64,000 nucleotides of DNA from Phaeosaccion multiseriatum (lineage: Eukaryota > Ochrophyta, other classes). Position numbers and translations under genes: made by a program. This document shows, piece by piece, positions 45,770-57,619 of this stretch; within the stretch, counting starts at the first letter, position 1, and each line of letters starts with the position of its first letter. A model generated the notes under the pieces. It saw nothing but the letters and a program-made list of their open reading frames with translations. It was not told the DNA's origin and made no database searches. The DNA lies in NCBI GenBank assembly GCA_965112735.1, contig OZ218959.1, positions 992,001 to 1,056,000 on the forward strand, given 5' to 3'.

Positions 45770-48703
45770 ATGACGAAAAGGCCGGAGGCTACAGGGGCGG
45801 GGGGAGGGCTGATGGCGGCAGCAGCGCGAAGGCTGTCTGCCGAGAGGGAGACAGCCTCCCCCTCTTTGCCAGCAGGAGCATCCCCCAGTCTCATGACTGC
45901 CCACTCCGGGTGGAAAATGTTCAACATTACGGGGGAGAACAAGAACGCAGTGGACAGCTGTCTGGCAGCCGCCTGCTCGGCCGTGGACTTTGATATTGCA
46001 GAGGTGTGGAGCTTTGGCTTCGACCCCGCGGCTCGGCCACCAGTTGCGAGGACCGCCAGCTGGAAGGTGATGGGTGGCGTGAAGGGTGCAAAGGACAGTA
46101 GCGGGGGTGGCGCTAGGCGCAAAGTGCCCAAAGAGGGGGATGTCACGAGTCCGGCAGAGCGGCCTGTGTGTCGGCATGTGTACGCACGGCCTTCGACCAC
46201 GCAAACGATTTCGGCCATGATCCTGCAGGCGGGGCGGCACGACCCCACCTCAGAGTCGAGGAATCAGGAGCACACTCTCTCGCCGCTGCTCTTTGCTCGG
46301 GCATGGGAGCTCGACTGCCCTCTGTGGTACACGAGCCAGGACGAGGACACGCCCCTGCATCAGGACTTGCCGCTCAACTCGGCTCTGAGTCTGCCGATCA
46401 AGGTGGAGTCCATGCAACTGTGAGTGCGGAGTGCTCTCCTCTGCTAGTGGAGCGACGGACTACTGTGTTTTATCTTTTGTTCTTGTCGGTTGAGCTGCAT
46501 CCACCCACGCACCCGCCCTCTGCGCGCGCACTCGTGTCACCCACAACACACACACGCCTGACCCCCCCCCCCCACACACACTCTCTCTCTCTCTCTCCCT
46601 GGGCAGCGAGTGCATGGTCATCTTCTTCTCTCTGCAGGTGGTGCCTCGCTCGGACGCGGTCATCGAGTTCATGTCGCTTATGAGCAGGGCAGCGGTGCTC
46701 GCGGTGGGGGTGGTGGCAGAGGACGAGAGCGTCAAGCAGCTCAGCGATGACGTGCAGAAGGGACTCAGCATCTCCGACGCCAGCGGCTCGGGAGGGCGCG
46801 TGACCATGAGGGGATCCATGGACCTGTCATCCTCAATGGCGCTTGACAGCCCCACCAAGAGCAAGGGACTTGAGCACCGAGTGGCTGCAGTGTCGCACAT
46901 GGAGTGAGTGCGGAGGACGGAGGACGGAGGACGGAGGACTCGGGGGGGGGGGGGGGTGGGTTGAGGGCCGCTGATGGCCGCTGATGTCCTCTCATGGCCG
47001 TTGGGTCGGAAGTGGCAGCTTCTGTCCTTACGTCAGCATGTTGTGCTGCCGTCATGTAAAGTGAAGTGCAGTGGAAGTTAACGGAAGCTCGATGCCATGC
47101 AATTGTGACCCCTCCTCCACCCCTCCTCCACCCCCCTCCACCCACCCCACACGCGCAGTGACCACGTGGACACGAACGTAAGCTGGTCCGAGCTGAAGAA
47201 CGTGGAGTACATGGTCAACGGCTCGCGCTGCACCATCTACACGGCTGTCTACAAAGGGCAGAACGCCGTGGTGAAGCTGTTGCGTAAGGACAAGCCCGAC
47301 GCAGAGATTGTGCGCCGCGAGTTGGAGATGGAGATGGCTCTGCTCATGCGCATTAAGAGCGACCATGTGGTCAAGTTGCTAGGGGCAGGCAGTCAGCCGG
47401 AGCGCTTCCTCATTATCGAGCGCCTGGACGGGGGCACGCTGGCGCAGCGCTGTGGCAATGCACTGGATGTGCGAGACAGGAGGGGCCGTTTCAAGAAGCC
47501 CAGGCCCTTCAACTACACCACTTTACTCAAGGCGGGCAGGCAGCTGGCGCTGGCGCTGCGGCACTTGCATGAGGAGGTCAGGCAGCGCTAGAGGGCTCTT
47601 GGGGGTGGGAAAGGGAGAGGGGGAGTCGGAGGCAACAAAAGCAAAGGGGCTGGCATGATTCGTGCAAGAGCCTTCCGTCCTAGGCCCTCCTCTGGGCGTG
47701 GTGTCTGTCCTGGCTGCCCCCGGGACACCGATCCTCCTCTTATCATGCTTCTTCCTCTTGTCTTGTGTGCCCGTGCCTCCGCTCTTCCCTTCCTTCTTTC
47801 TCCCCACCCTCCCCACAGGCTATTCCGGGCAAGATGGTGCTTCACCGCGACCTCAAGCCCGACAACGTGGGCTTCACGGTAGACGGAGACCTCAAGTTGC
47901 TGGACTTGGGCCTCTCCAAGGCCGTGCCCAAGAGCGAGCTCGACAACGCGGTGTTCCACATGACCGGCGAGACGGGGTCTCTGCGCTACATGGCACCCGA
48001 AGTGGCCGAGTCAAGGCCCTACAACGAGAAGAGCGACGTGCACAGCTTCGGCATGGTGCTCTGGGAGATGGCGAGCATGCGCAAGCCGTTCCAGGGCATG
48101 AGCAGGGACGACTTTTACTCACATGTCGTGCGTAAGGGGATTCGACCCAAGATAAAGAAGAAGTGGCCGAGGAGCTTCAGCGACTTGCTCGTGCGATGTT
48201 GGGCAGAGGTGAGAGAGAGAGGAGGAGTGAAGAGGGTGTGAGTGAATGAGGGAGTGAGTGAGTGAGTGAGTGAGTAAGGGAGCGAGGGAGGAGGGAGGAG
48301 GTAGAGACAACAGGGAGAGAGAGACGGGAGGGGGAGGGAGAAGTATAACCGTTTAACCGTGCTGAAACGGAGGAGGCAGGCTTCACACGCTCCGCTTGTC
48401 TACTCCGCGTGTGTGAGGGAGTGCTTGTGCCTTGCTTGCTCCCCTTCCCTCTTCTTGGCCTGACCCCCGCTTCCCTTTGCGCTTTTCTGGCGCTGCTCCC
48501 TTCGCATGCAGGACTTCAACTCTCGCCCGACGTGCGCTGAGATTTGCGGCACCATGGCGCTGATGATTCAGGAGGTGGTGGATCACTCCCCCCTCGGGGA
48601 GTCCCCACGGGATGGCAGCGGACACGGCAAGCTCAAGGGAAGGAGAGGAAGGGGCCTGCTGCAGAAGCTAGGGCTGAAGGACCGGCACAGCATGTGGTTC
48701 TAG
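45770..48703 (+). CDS. TKL-type protein kinase with an N-terminal GAF-like domain
   Basis: Five exons, 45770-46419, 46607-46903, 47159-47576, 47819-48208 and 48512-48703, encoding 648 residues. Residues about 45-270 resemble a GAF sensor: DSCLAAACSAVDFDIAEVWSF, then ARAWELDCPLWYTSQ, and ECMVIFFSLQVVPRSDAVIE. A 70-residue linker follows. The kinase domain has a modified glycine loop (VNGSRCTIYTAVY), VVKLL with the ATP-binding Lys, HRDLKPDNV (catalytic loop), LLDLGLSK (DLG in place of DFG), GSLRYMAPEV (activation end), DVHSFGMVLWEM and RCWAEDFNSRPT. All catalytic residues are present, so it should be active. A ligand- or redox-sensing cytosolic Ser/Thr kinase is inferred. The C-terminus is basic (KGRRGRGLLQKLGLKDR). 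Confidence 0.88.
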
Positions 48704-49818
48704 ACCGCAGACAGCACTTGGTTTGGTTTCAACGCAAGCGCGAGGCGGACGACGGGGATGGAAGACCACTTGGGGGGGGGTTGGCTCCAACTTTTGGCGT
48801 TGGGATTGGAAGCTGAAGGGCTGAAGGCTACGAGGCCTCCGTGGGAGTAGGGGGGGGTATGGCAGCTTCACAAAGGAAAAGAGCGGACACTTGCTTGACA
48901 TTGGAGCTTCCAAGAAGTGTCTAAAGATGAGTCAAGTAACGAAATAGCAAGAAAATTAGTGGCCCGGGCTGTGTCTCTCGCGCCTCTGCTGTGCGCGCCC
49001 CGTTCGTTCCTTTCAGCGGAGGTAGCAGAGCTCGCGCTCTGGCGGCAACTGACCCTCCTTTTGCTTGTTCGCAAAAGGCCCCCTCCTCTCTGCACACGCG
49101 AAAGGGCCCTTTTAAGTTCGGGGTCCAAAAAAATGTTCGAGTCCGTCTTGGTCTCTGTCTCTGCCTCTGTCTCTTCTCTCGAGGGGCGATCGAAAGCCGC
49201 ATTGCGTTGCCCACTCGCCTATTGCGAAAGGAGAAGGAGAGGAGGCCGGAGAGGCGGGACGGACGATCAGACGGACGGCACAGCACCGCACCATGCCATC
49301 GTGGCACCTCGGCGACCATCTCGGGGGGGGCCCTGCCGGCACGCACACATTCACGCTGGCGTCCGTCCGTCTGTCTGTCTGTCTGTCTGCCTCTGCTTGT
49401 CTTCCCCGCGGGCGCGTAGCGCAGCGTGTATGTGTGGACGGCCACTTTCTTCCTCCCACTGTGGATGGCCACTTGCTTCCTCCCACTGACACTGCGTCTC
49501 ACCGGCCCTCCACTCGCCACTGGGTGTGCGGAGAGCCATCTGCTGCCATCCTGCAGAGGGCATATGCTTCGGCATATGCTTCGCCAGCGGAGGGCTTCGT
49601 CTCTGTGTCTGCTTGGCCCCCCTGCTTGCCCCCCCTGCTTGGCGGGCTCTCGTGACCCGTCACTCTGTATCTGGCAATCGTGACAGGTGCCACGAAAGGA
49701 CCTCCTGAAAGGGCGCCCGAGGGGCGAGGGGCGAGGAACGAGGGGCGAGCCCCACCCCTCAGCTGCTCGGCCCCTCGCTACTGGGCCCTTGACTGCTCAG
49801 CCTGTAGCTGCTGGGCCT
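48704..49818. other. Convergent intergenic region, 1.1 kb
   Basis: No convincing gene. It contains a tandem pair of about 24 bases (CCACTTTCTTCCTCCCACTG near 49442 and 49468), a (GTCT)n run near 49367-49390, and a tandem GGCATATGCTTC at 49558-49582. Open frames on both strands here have no recognisable domain or splice logic and look like chance in GC-rich DNA. It probably holds the 3' ends of the kinase and zinc-finger gene transcripts. Confidence 0.5.
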
Positions 49819-50593
49819 TCAGCTGGGCAGGCTGAGGCTCCAGACCATCATCTTGCCGTCTGCGGCCCCCGACACGAAGAAGATGTTGGGTGTGCCGGCG
49901 ATAACGAGCGGACAGAGGGTCCGGACGGCCTTCCCTCGATGCCCCACCCCAAAAATGTCTGAGTTGATCTCAAATGCCAGATTGAACCTGTGGGGAGGGA
50001 GGGAGGGAGCACGTGCGGAACTGAGCGACACAAGTGACGGGACGCACCAACCAGCGGCACAGATAGAGAGGTAGACATGCAGCCAAACAAGACAGGCAGA
50101 GGCATATGGGTAGACGCACACACAGATAAACATCCAGACAGACACACAGACAGACAGACAAGCACCTCGCCCCCTTCCCCTTCCCCTTTCTGCCCATCAG
50201 CGTACCCTGGGAAGTCTCTGACGGAGATGGCTCCGTTCTCGTGCCCCACAAGCAGCAGCGGGCCGGCGGGGGAGCTCTCGATAGCGGTGAGGGCCGTGAC
50301 TCTAGCCCCGCTGTTGTGGCTGTAGATGGCGGTGCCCACTAAGGCATCCCACACCTTGTGTGATGAGAGGCGGAAAGGAGGGGGTGGGGGGGTGCGTCAG
50401 ATGGAATGCAGCAGTAGCAGCAGTAGCAGCAGTCGGCCGGGTCGGTCCAGGCGCTTTGGTACAAACATCAGTCCAGGCGCTTTGGTACACACGACATAGG
50501 TCCACAGACCAAGCAGGCCGCGCTTCTGCCCACCTCAGTGCCATTGCAGCTTCGCCGAGGAGGTCAAGCACCCCCCCCCCCCTCTCCCTATCT

Positions 50594-50625
<32 letters not shown>

Positions 50626-52487
50626 TGCCCCTCCCGGCGCAAGGAGGAGCACAGCCCGCACCTTAATCTCCATGTCAGCGCCCCCACTCACGACGAATGT
50701 CTTTCCCAGTGTAGTGGGATCCTCCGGGTCCTTCCCCTCGATGACCACAAGGGAAGAGATGGGCCCCGTGTGCCCCCCCGCCGCAGCCCCAATGATGCCC
50801 ACACAAGGCCGCTGCTCCTGCGCAAGGTCCCACACTCGCAGCGTGTGGTCTTTGCTCGCGCTGTGCCGTTGAAGAGACGAAACACAACGATTAGGGCGTC
50901 CTGCTGCCTCTGCTTCTCCTGCCGCTCACTTCAACTTGAGGTGTGGGTAGGTGCACCCTCACAAGCAAGCAACAGACTGACAAAGCCCCCCCCCCCCCCC
51001 ACACACACACACACACACCCGTCGATAGATGGTTCACATATGCACGCCCTCCTCACCTCCAGAGCAGAGAACCCACAAACTTGAGCGCCGTGACTCCCCT
51101 CACATGCCCCACCAGCGTGGATGAGAAGCCGAACGCGCCCGTGCCGGAGGGCGTCCACATGCTGATGTCTCCATCGTCCCCGCCCGTGCACACCACCGCC
51201 CCCGCGGCCCCCAGGCTGCCCAGCGCGATGCACAACACCTTACGTGTGTGTGCGTACGGCCTGGCGTCGGCCTGGAGAACCACCTCCTGCTCCGAGCCCG
51301 AGTTGAGCTGCACTACACGCAAGTTGCCCACGGACAGCGTCTCTGCAGAGGGCCCACCCTGCTGCTGTCGGCTGTCTGTGTGCTGCCCCGCCGCCCGCTG
51401 CTGATGCCCATTGGCGCCGCCCCCTGCTACTCCTCCTCCTGCCGCAGCTGCCAGCGGGAAGGGCCCTTCGTAGCCGCAGAAGAGAAAATCGTTGGCCTCC
51501 ACGAGAGCCCCTACCTGCTGCCGCTCGTGGAAGTTGATCACGGCGTCGGACTTGTTCCATGCCTTGCCGTCCAGCGTGTTCCACATCTTGACACAGCCCT
51601 CGTCCGTCGCTGTGGAAAGGGGGGCGGGAGGCATCGGTGGCGTATGTAGAGAGCGCGTTTTTGTGGGGGACACGAGGGGCAGTTGTGGGTAGAGAGCAAA
51701 GAGTGAAAGCGAGCCTCCCAAGCGCGGTGCCTTCCCGAGAGAACCAAAGGCGTAAGATGTGCGGCGCGTGTTCTGTGTCTTTCTGACGTACCCGTAAACA
51801 CGTTCTTCTCCTGCCACTGCACCAGCGCGTTGACCGCCACCCCCTGCGGCGCTACATTGACGTCCGCCATCTGCGTGATGACGTGTCCGTGCTGGCAGTT
51901 GTCCCCGAACTTGCAGCCGTTCCTGTGCATGAAGAACTTACACACATCGAGGTTGAAGGGCTCCTGCGCCAGGCCCAGCATGGGCGCTGGCCCGCCGCTA
52001 GAACCGCCTCTCCCTCCACCGCTCCGGCCTCGGCCCCGAAAGCCCCGTCTGTAGCCCCGAAGTAGTCCATCGTTGGGAGTAGGAGGGCAAGGGCACGCAG
52101 CGCACAAACAATGAGGGCCAGCGGCGAGAGGGAAAACGCCCGGACAGAAACAGGGAGAGGTGGGTGATGGACCACACAGAGGCGGAGGGAACGGGGAGAG
52201 GACAGAGATACGTGGAGCGAGATGCATAAGCATGCATACGTCTGTACATACAGACACAACAGACATGGATTCACGTAGAGAGACAGGAGCCAGGCCAGGG
52301 GAGGGCAGCAGGAATGACCCTACAAGACAAGAGAAAAGAAAAGAAGAGGATAAAGATACGAGAAAACGTTGTAGCGACGCAAGCAAGGCTCCTGCCACAG
52401 CACTCACCCGCCCCTACCGCGGCTACCGTTGTTGCCCCCCCCCCTGTAGCCCCCCCCTCCCCTTCCTCCCTGCTGGAAGCTGGACAT
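49819..52487 (-). CDS. CCCH zinc-finger and WD40-repeat protein (ZFWD-like)
   Basis: Six exons, 52487-52408, 52048-51792, 51609-51057, 50860-50662, 50354-50206 and 49987-49819, encoding 468 residues. The N-terminus is an RGG box (GGRGGGGYRGGGNNGSRGRG, continuing GRGFRGRGRSGGGRGG after the first splice). Next is a CCCH finger, NLDVCKFFMHRNGCKFGDNC followed by QHGH. WD40 blades follow: DEGCVKMWNTLDGKAW, CTGGDDGDISMWTPS, SKDHTLRVWDLAQEQR, SGGADMEIKVWDALVG and SGAADGKMMVWSLSLPS at the stop. This is the domain order of plant ZFWD proteins. RNA binding by the finger and RGG box, with the propeller as a platform, is expected. It is divergent from PAF1. A Gly/Ala/Gln-rich insertion sits in one blade. 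Confidence 0.88.
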
Positions 52488-53160
52488 GTCTCCCTCCCTG
52501 CCTTGGCTTGGCTTGTTCGCCGCACGATGCGCACGCCCTCCGTCGAGCCTGGGTTACCAGCTCAGGCCGCCGTTACCAGCAGGCGCAGCAGCAGATGGAA
52601 GAAGACGCAGCAGCAATTGAATCGCCACCCGCCGTGCTGTCACCACCCTCTGTCGCTAGGAGCACAAAGTGGTTGCAGTTTCCTCTTTGGGCGTCCCTCC
52701 TCCGCCGCTCTGTCCCAAACAGAGCAACAGAAGCAGTACTAGCAGCAGTAGGAGCAGCAGCAACAGTGCCACCACCACCAGCAGGAGCAGCAGTAGAGCA
52801 GCGGGCAGTGGCAGCGAGTTTAAGGAAGAGGAGGAAAACTAGTGTAGGCCATTTGAAGGTATGCCCCCCTGGGGACGTGGATTGCCCCTGCACAAAGGCT
52901 GCTTGCTCGTGTTCGCTATAAGTAGAGGAAGAAGGAAGAACACTCCTCGGGGACGAGGTGGAGTGTCGGGTGGGAGAAGGGGGGGGGGGGGGCAGCAGGG
53001 CCAGCAGCAGCCACAAACCCTTGGAGCGGTGGGGGTATCTTGCTGATTCATCGTTGGGCTGCACAGATTGTGGGGAAGCAAAGGAGCACGCAGCTTCAGC
53101 ACAGCAGGCCAGGCAGCCTCTCCCGAAGGCCCAGAGATTCTGACAGGAGACGCAGCTGTT
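52488..53160. promoter_or_regulatory. Divergent intergenic region between ZFWD-like and PAF1
   Basis: 673 bases. It holds a CAG/AGCAG-rich stretch (about 52730-52800) and a G12 run near 52981. No supported gene. It presumably contains both promoters and untranslated leaders. Confidence 0.4.
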
Positions 53161-55658
53161 ATGATGGCGGCTGGGCCACCTGGTGGGGCAGGCGCCGCTT
53201 CTCAGGGTATGACAGGTGCACCTCCACCGCCCCCTATGGGCGCAAGTGGAGCGCCACCGCCGCCGCCGCCGGCGGCTCAACAGCAGGGAGGCGGTCCTCC
53301 GCTCCCGCCCCCGCCCCCTCCGGGAGCTGTGCCAGAAGAAGGCGTTGTCAGCAGCAGCAGCGGCAGCGGCAAACAACCACGGGGAAGGAAGCAGAAGGAC
53401 AAGGAGAGGGAGCGGGCGGAGAAGGAGCGGGCGAGGAAGGAACACTCCCGCAAGATCCTGGCCTTGCAGAACATACAGAGGATGCGGCGGAAGTGGCAAA
53501 AGTCTGGTGAGTGGTGGGAGATAGTGTTGTTACATTACTTTGAGGAACGCGGGAACGCAGGCAGAGAGTGGCGGCGATTGACCAGAGGTAGGAGACTTCG
53601 CGGAGATAAAACAACTGCTCCCGCCTGACTCCCCCCCCCCTGACCTAGCATACCCGCGCCTTCGCCTTCCAAGCCCCCGCACATTCACTCACGTCCTCTC
53701 TCCCCTCTGCCCGTTGCCCTCTCCTCCTCAGGCGAGTTTCTGTGCTCACTCAAGTTCCGCAACCAGCTTCCCGACCCTCCCCTGGGGCCGCACTTCCTTG
53801 AGGTCCCAGCCACCATGGGCGTGGAGCGCTTCGTGGGCTACCAGCCCTCCTCCCTCGACACCAGCGTCAAGTGGAAGCTACACTGCGAGCGCAACCTCGG
53901 CGTGGACATCGATATCATCGACCCTCGCAACTACCTCGTGCCCACAAAGGCCGCGCCTCTGGACCCCGAGGATCAGCGGCTCTTGGACTGGACTGACAAG
54001 GACGGGGCCAGCAGCCGCGCCGGAGACTCTCTGAACCGGATGGAGTGGCGCAAGAATGTGAGTGCGCGTGAGCCCGCCCGCTCTGTATCGCACCGCACTG
54101 CCTCCCTCCTCTCTCTCTCTCTCTCTCTGTCTCTCTCTGTATGTGTTTGGTTCGCTCCTCATGCTTCCCCACCGTTGGGCTGTGCACCTCCGGCCCCTGA
54201 CTCCTTCCCACCCTCCGTCCCTTGCTCCCTCCGTCCGTCTCTCCCCTCCCTACCCTCCCCCCGTCCCTCTCTCCCTCCCTCCCAGGTGGACACGAGCGTG
54301 CCATGGCTGAAGAAGACGCTGTACTTGACCAACGACCCCTTCGAGCCCGTGCACAAGTTCAAGACCACGGCCATCGAGATGGAGGCCGGCGCAGAGAACT
54401 TGCGCAAGAAGATGCAGAGCTCGCGTGTCAGCGACCCTCTCTCAGCCGTGGTGCAGACCTTCTCCGCGGCAAACGCCAATGCCAACGCCAACGCAGGCAG
54501 CAGTAGTGGTAGTAGTGGGGCGGCGGCGGCGGCGGCGGTGGCAGGGCTGCAGCACGGCACAAAGAAGGAGCTGACGGCGGAGTGGTGTGTGCCTGTGGTG
54601 CCCAACTCGGGGCTATGGCCCAACACCTACACTCAGGTGAGATGCCGGGTAGAAAACTGCGTGTAGGCTCCAGTCAGTTGAATAGCTGGGGGTGGAAGGG
54701 TGACGGACACTTGGACGATAGATAAGAGCCCGACCTTCCGCCCCCTCCCACACATCCCTCGCTTTCGTGCTGCTGCTGCTGCTGCTGTTCTCTCGCTCTC
54801 TCTCTCTCTGCTCTCTCTCTCTGTCCATCCTTCTCACTGCAGGTTGTTTTCGACGAGGACCCTTCTGAGGACTACACACAAAGCGCAAATGGCGGCGGCA
54901 GCGGAGACGCAGAGAGGGGAGGGGCCGCAGGAGGAGGAGGAGGGGGGGGGGCGAGTAGCAAGCAGGCACAGACGAGGAAACGAAGGAGAGTGGAGAACGC
55001 ACTGGTGAAGAATGTGCGCAGCACGAGGCAGGCGGGGGGGAAGGACGACTTTCATGCAATCTCCTACCTGCTGCCGGCCGCCAAGGAGCAGGAGGGCGAG
55101 GGAGGAGGGGAAGAGGAGGACGGGGCGGAGGATGAGGAAGGGGAGGGCAGTGGCGACAAGAAGAGGAAGTTCCAGTGGATGAAGGAGTACCGCTTGAGGT
55201 TCGACAGTTACGCCGTGAATCAGCGAGACGGCAACCCCCACTTCCTCTTTCTGTTGGACCAGAACGGTCTGGCGCCCACTTCTTTCTGCCGCATGTCGGC
55301 TCGACTGGACTTGTCTCAGATGCCGGTGTCCGCTAAGCAGAAGAGAGGAAGAGGTGCCATGCTGTCGAGGCGGACTCGCACGCGGCACGAGACTCGAAGC
55401 GCCAAGGAGAAGAGGGGCAATGAGCTCAAGCCCATCGAGGAGGACGAGGACGACGAGGAGGAGGAAGACGAGGACGAGGAAGAGACGGGAGGGGCGGAGG
55501 AGACCAAGGAGGCGGAAGGAGAGGGGGAGGGGAAGAAGGGACAAGCGGCAGCAGCAGAGGGTGGGGGGGGGAAGGGGCGGAAGGAACACACCGAGTCTGA
55601 GGGGTCGGCAGCGCAGTCGGATGGGGCGGCGAGTCCGATGGACAGCGACGAGGACTGA
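53161..55658 (+). CDS. PAF1: RNA polymerase II-associated factor 1 (Paf1 complex subunit)
   Basis: Four exons, 53161-53506, 53732-54057, 54286-54636 and 54843-55658, encoding 612 residues. The start is the first of two adjacent Met codons. Residues 1-60 are Pro/Gly-rich; a basic coil (about 75-115) follows. The PAF1 homology runs FLCSLKFRNQLPDPPLGPHF, then RFVGYQPSSLDTSVKWKLH, LGVDIDIIDPRNYLVP, PLDPEDQRLLDW, VDTSVPWLKKTLYLTND and VVFDEDPSEDYTQ, in the order of the animal and yeast proteins. The C-terminal 130 residues are Glu/Asp-rich with KK blocks, also typical. In the family this subunit scaffolds the Paf1 complex on elongating RNA polymerase II and supports H2B ubiquitination. An Asn-Ala repeat and a Gly/Ala run are insertions. 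Confidence 0.92.
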
Positions 55659-56246
55659 AGCAAAAGCCAAAACAATGCAGTAATGGACAGTCACGAGGAC
55701 TGAGGCAAAGCGCAACGGTGGGAGTGTGCGGGATGAACTGTGGTGTGGGAGGAGCGGTGCAGGTCACATTTTGACGGAAGAGAAGCGAAGTGAAGAGGGA
55801 GGAGGGCAACTTGGGCGGCAAGGAGAGGGTGCCATACATGCGGACGAGAGCGAGGGCGGGGCGACGCAGGGAGCAGGCAGGGTGGGCACGGCGAGTGGTG
55901 TGCATGTGTGTCGGGGTGGAGAGAGAGGCTCATCAGTGTGGAGGGCCTTTTCGGTCTGGGCTGGTGAGCACGAGGGAGCGTGGGGCCTGTGCTGCAAGGC
56001 GTCTCCCCTCTCTCCCCTTCTCTTTCACTCGCGAGGCGCAGCAGAGCAAGTCTTAAGTGTCCCACGCCTCACTCCAATAGAAACATGCTTTAAAGTCTCT
56101 CCTCTATTGCGTAAATGTCTAGTCTTGAGTAAAATCTTCTCGATAGCGGAGCAGCCATCAGCTGAAAAGAGCACTGTCGGGGCAGTGATTTGCGGATTTG
56201 CCTCTCTGGCCCAGCCCCACCCTCACCCTTTAGAGCCTCATCCTCA
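55659..56246. other. Convergent intergenic region
   Basis: Between PAF1 and the PsbP-like gene. Just after the PAF1 stop is a short tandem copy of the stop-codon region (GACGAGGACTGA at about 55647 and CACGAGGACTGA at about 55691). No gene is seen. Confidence 0.5.
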
Positions 56247-57053
56247 TCAGGCCTTGGGCACAAAAGAGGCCTGCACGCTCCTAAAGGCCTTCTCTCGCCT
56301 GCTCCACTGCTTGCGCGGGCAGGTGATGCGCAGCTGCCACAGCTTACCGCGCTGAATGCAAACCGACCGGAGCTCCACAATCTTGTCCGAGTCGAACTGA
56401 TAGTCATAGAACTCTACGCCCTCTGTCGCTCGTTGCCGCGCCCCCTTCACCTCCGCCCCCTTGGCCAGCTTTACCCCCACCTCCCGGAGCGCGCCCAAGT
56501 CCATGAGCTTCGTGTCCGACTTAACAGGAGTGCTGGATACGACAACGGCTTCTACAGCGTTGACAACGTCCACAAACTTGACGTCGTACTCACCCGTCCC
56601 CGCTCCATCGAACATGTTGGATTGGGAAGGCCTCATCAGCCGGAAGCCCCTGTTCACGTCCAGGTAAGACTCGAGCAATCCGCCTTCTGAACTTTTCGAG
56701 GCCGGGACCGAGGTGAACTGCCCTTCTACAAACTTGACGCGCCTCCTCTGTCCCTGTACCGCCTCCTCCTCCTCATCGTAGTCTTCTTCGTCATCAGCGA
56801 AGGAAGGAAGACCACCCGCTACTGCTGTGGAGAGCGCTGCCACAGACACCATCGTACTCTGGAAGAAATGTTGCCGAGTCACTGGGACGTTGCCCGTCCC
56901 TGCTGCCTCTGATGCTGCTCCCTGCTCTGTTGCAGCGGCAGACATGCATAGTTTTGACCCCACTCGCCCTTGGGCTTGAATCGCCGGTGCGAACCCCTCT
57001 GTCGATTTCAACAGCAGGAGAGCAGCAGTAGCGAGCACGCACGCATTCTTCAT
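56247..57053 (-). CDS. PsbP-domain thylakoid lumen protein
   Basis: A single exon of 268 residues. The leader is tripartite. A signal peptide MKNACVLATAALLLLKSTEG is followed by the FAP cleavage motif. A short transit stretch comes next. Then a thylakoid signal has a TRQHFFQSTMVSVAALSTAV core and ends at LPSFA. The mature protein has an acidic DDEEDYDEEEE start and the PsbP fold signature: LDVNRGFRLMRPSQSNMFD, VKFVDVVNAVEAVVVSSTPV, LGALREVGVKLA, VEFYDYQFDS and KLWQLRITCPRKQWSRREKA. PsbP-like proteins assist assembly or stability of photosystems. Whether this is the extrinsic PSII subunit or one of the PsbP-domain assembly factors cannot be decided by eye. It is direct evidence that the organism has a photosynthetic, red-lineage plastid. 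Confidence 0.88.
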   Translation of the reverse strand: MKNACVLATAALLLLKSTEGFAPAIQAQGRVGSKLCMSAAATEQGAASEAAGTGNVPVTRQHFFQSTMVSVAALSTAVAGGLPSFADDEEDYDEEEEAVQGQRRRVKFVEGQFTSVPASKSSEGGLLESYLDVNRGFRLMRPSQSNMFDGAGTGEYDVKFVDVVNAVEAVVVSSTPVKSDTKLMDLGALREVGVKLAKGAEVKGARQRATEGVEFYDYQFDSDKIVELRSVCIQRGKLWQLRITCPRKQWSRREKAFRSVQASFVPKA

Positions 57054-57261
57054 GTTCGCTCTATCTCTCTGTCTCTCTGTAACGCGACTTTTCGTCCCTG
57101 TCTCCGTGGGTGGGAAGGCGGATTTGGGCCGACGCAGAGATTTCAGTTTCCAGTTTCAGCTGACCCTGACGATCGATGACCGCCAAATGTGACGACCCTA
57201 CGACACAAGGCGGGCCGGGAGTGTTTCAAGCCGTAGCGAACAGCGTGGAACCGAGTACTTA

Positions 57262-57527
57262 TTCGACCCCTATGCTCTATTGAGCTATCGCTATTGTCGG
57301 CGTCAGCCCCCACGCTATCAGCTTTTCGTCGGCGCAGCCGACGCGCTACCAGCTCTTGCCAACGCTATCAGCTATGCGCCCCTCGACCCTTCCCCCCTCA
57401 GCTATTGGACTAGCTATTGCGCCCGGCGCGGGGGTGGGGGGTGGCCAGCAGCCGGTTCGCTATCAGCTATTGATGTGTGCCAATAGCGCAGCTATCCGCC
57501 ATAGCTCAATAGTGCGTCAGGGGTCAA
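57262..57527. mobile_element. MITE-like element with terminal inverted repeats and 5-base target duplication
   Basis: A 266-base block is flanked on both sides by ACTTA (57257-57261 and 57528-57532). Its ends are imperfect inverted repeats of about 27 bases: the left end carries GACCCCT then CTATTGAGCTAT (57277-57288), and the right end carries the inverse ATAGCTCAATAG (57501-57512) then AGGGGTC. A second inner pair, CGCTATTG / CAATAGCG, lies at 57289-57296 and 57481-57488. The interior repeats GCTATCAGCT. It has no coding capacity. It sits between the PsbP-like gene and the small membrane protein gene. Confidence 0.7.
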
Positions 57528-57619
57528 ACTTACGGCAGCATCTAAGTCTTCTTTCTTGCAAGCGTGTGTGGGGAGCTTAGATATCAGCCGGGCTCACACA
57601 AACTACGAGACCTGCATTC

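Noticed and set aside
48921-49655. Overlapping open frames on both strands in the kinase/zinc-finger intergenic region
   Set aside because: Low-complexity Arg/Ser/Pro sequence with tandem repeats, no domain and no splice partners.
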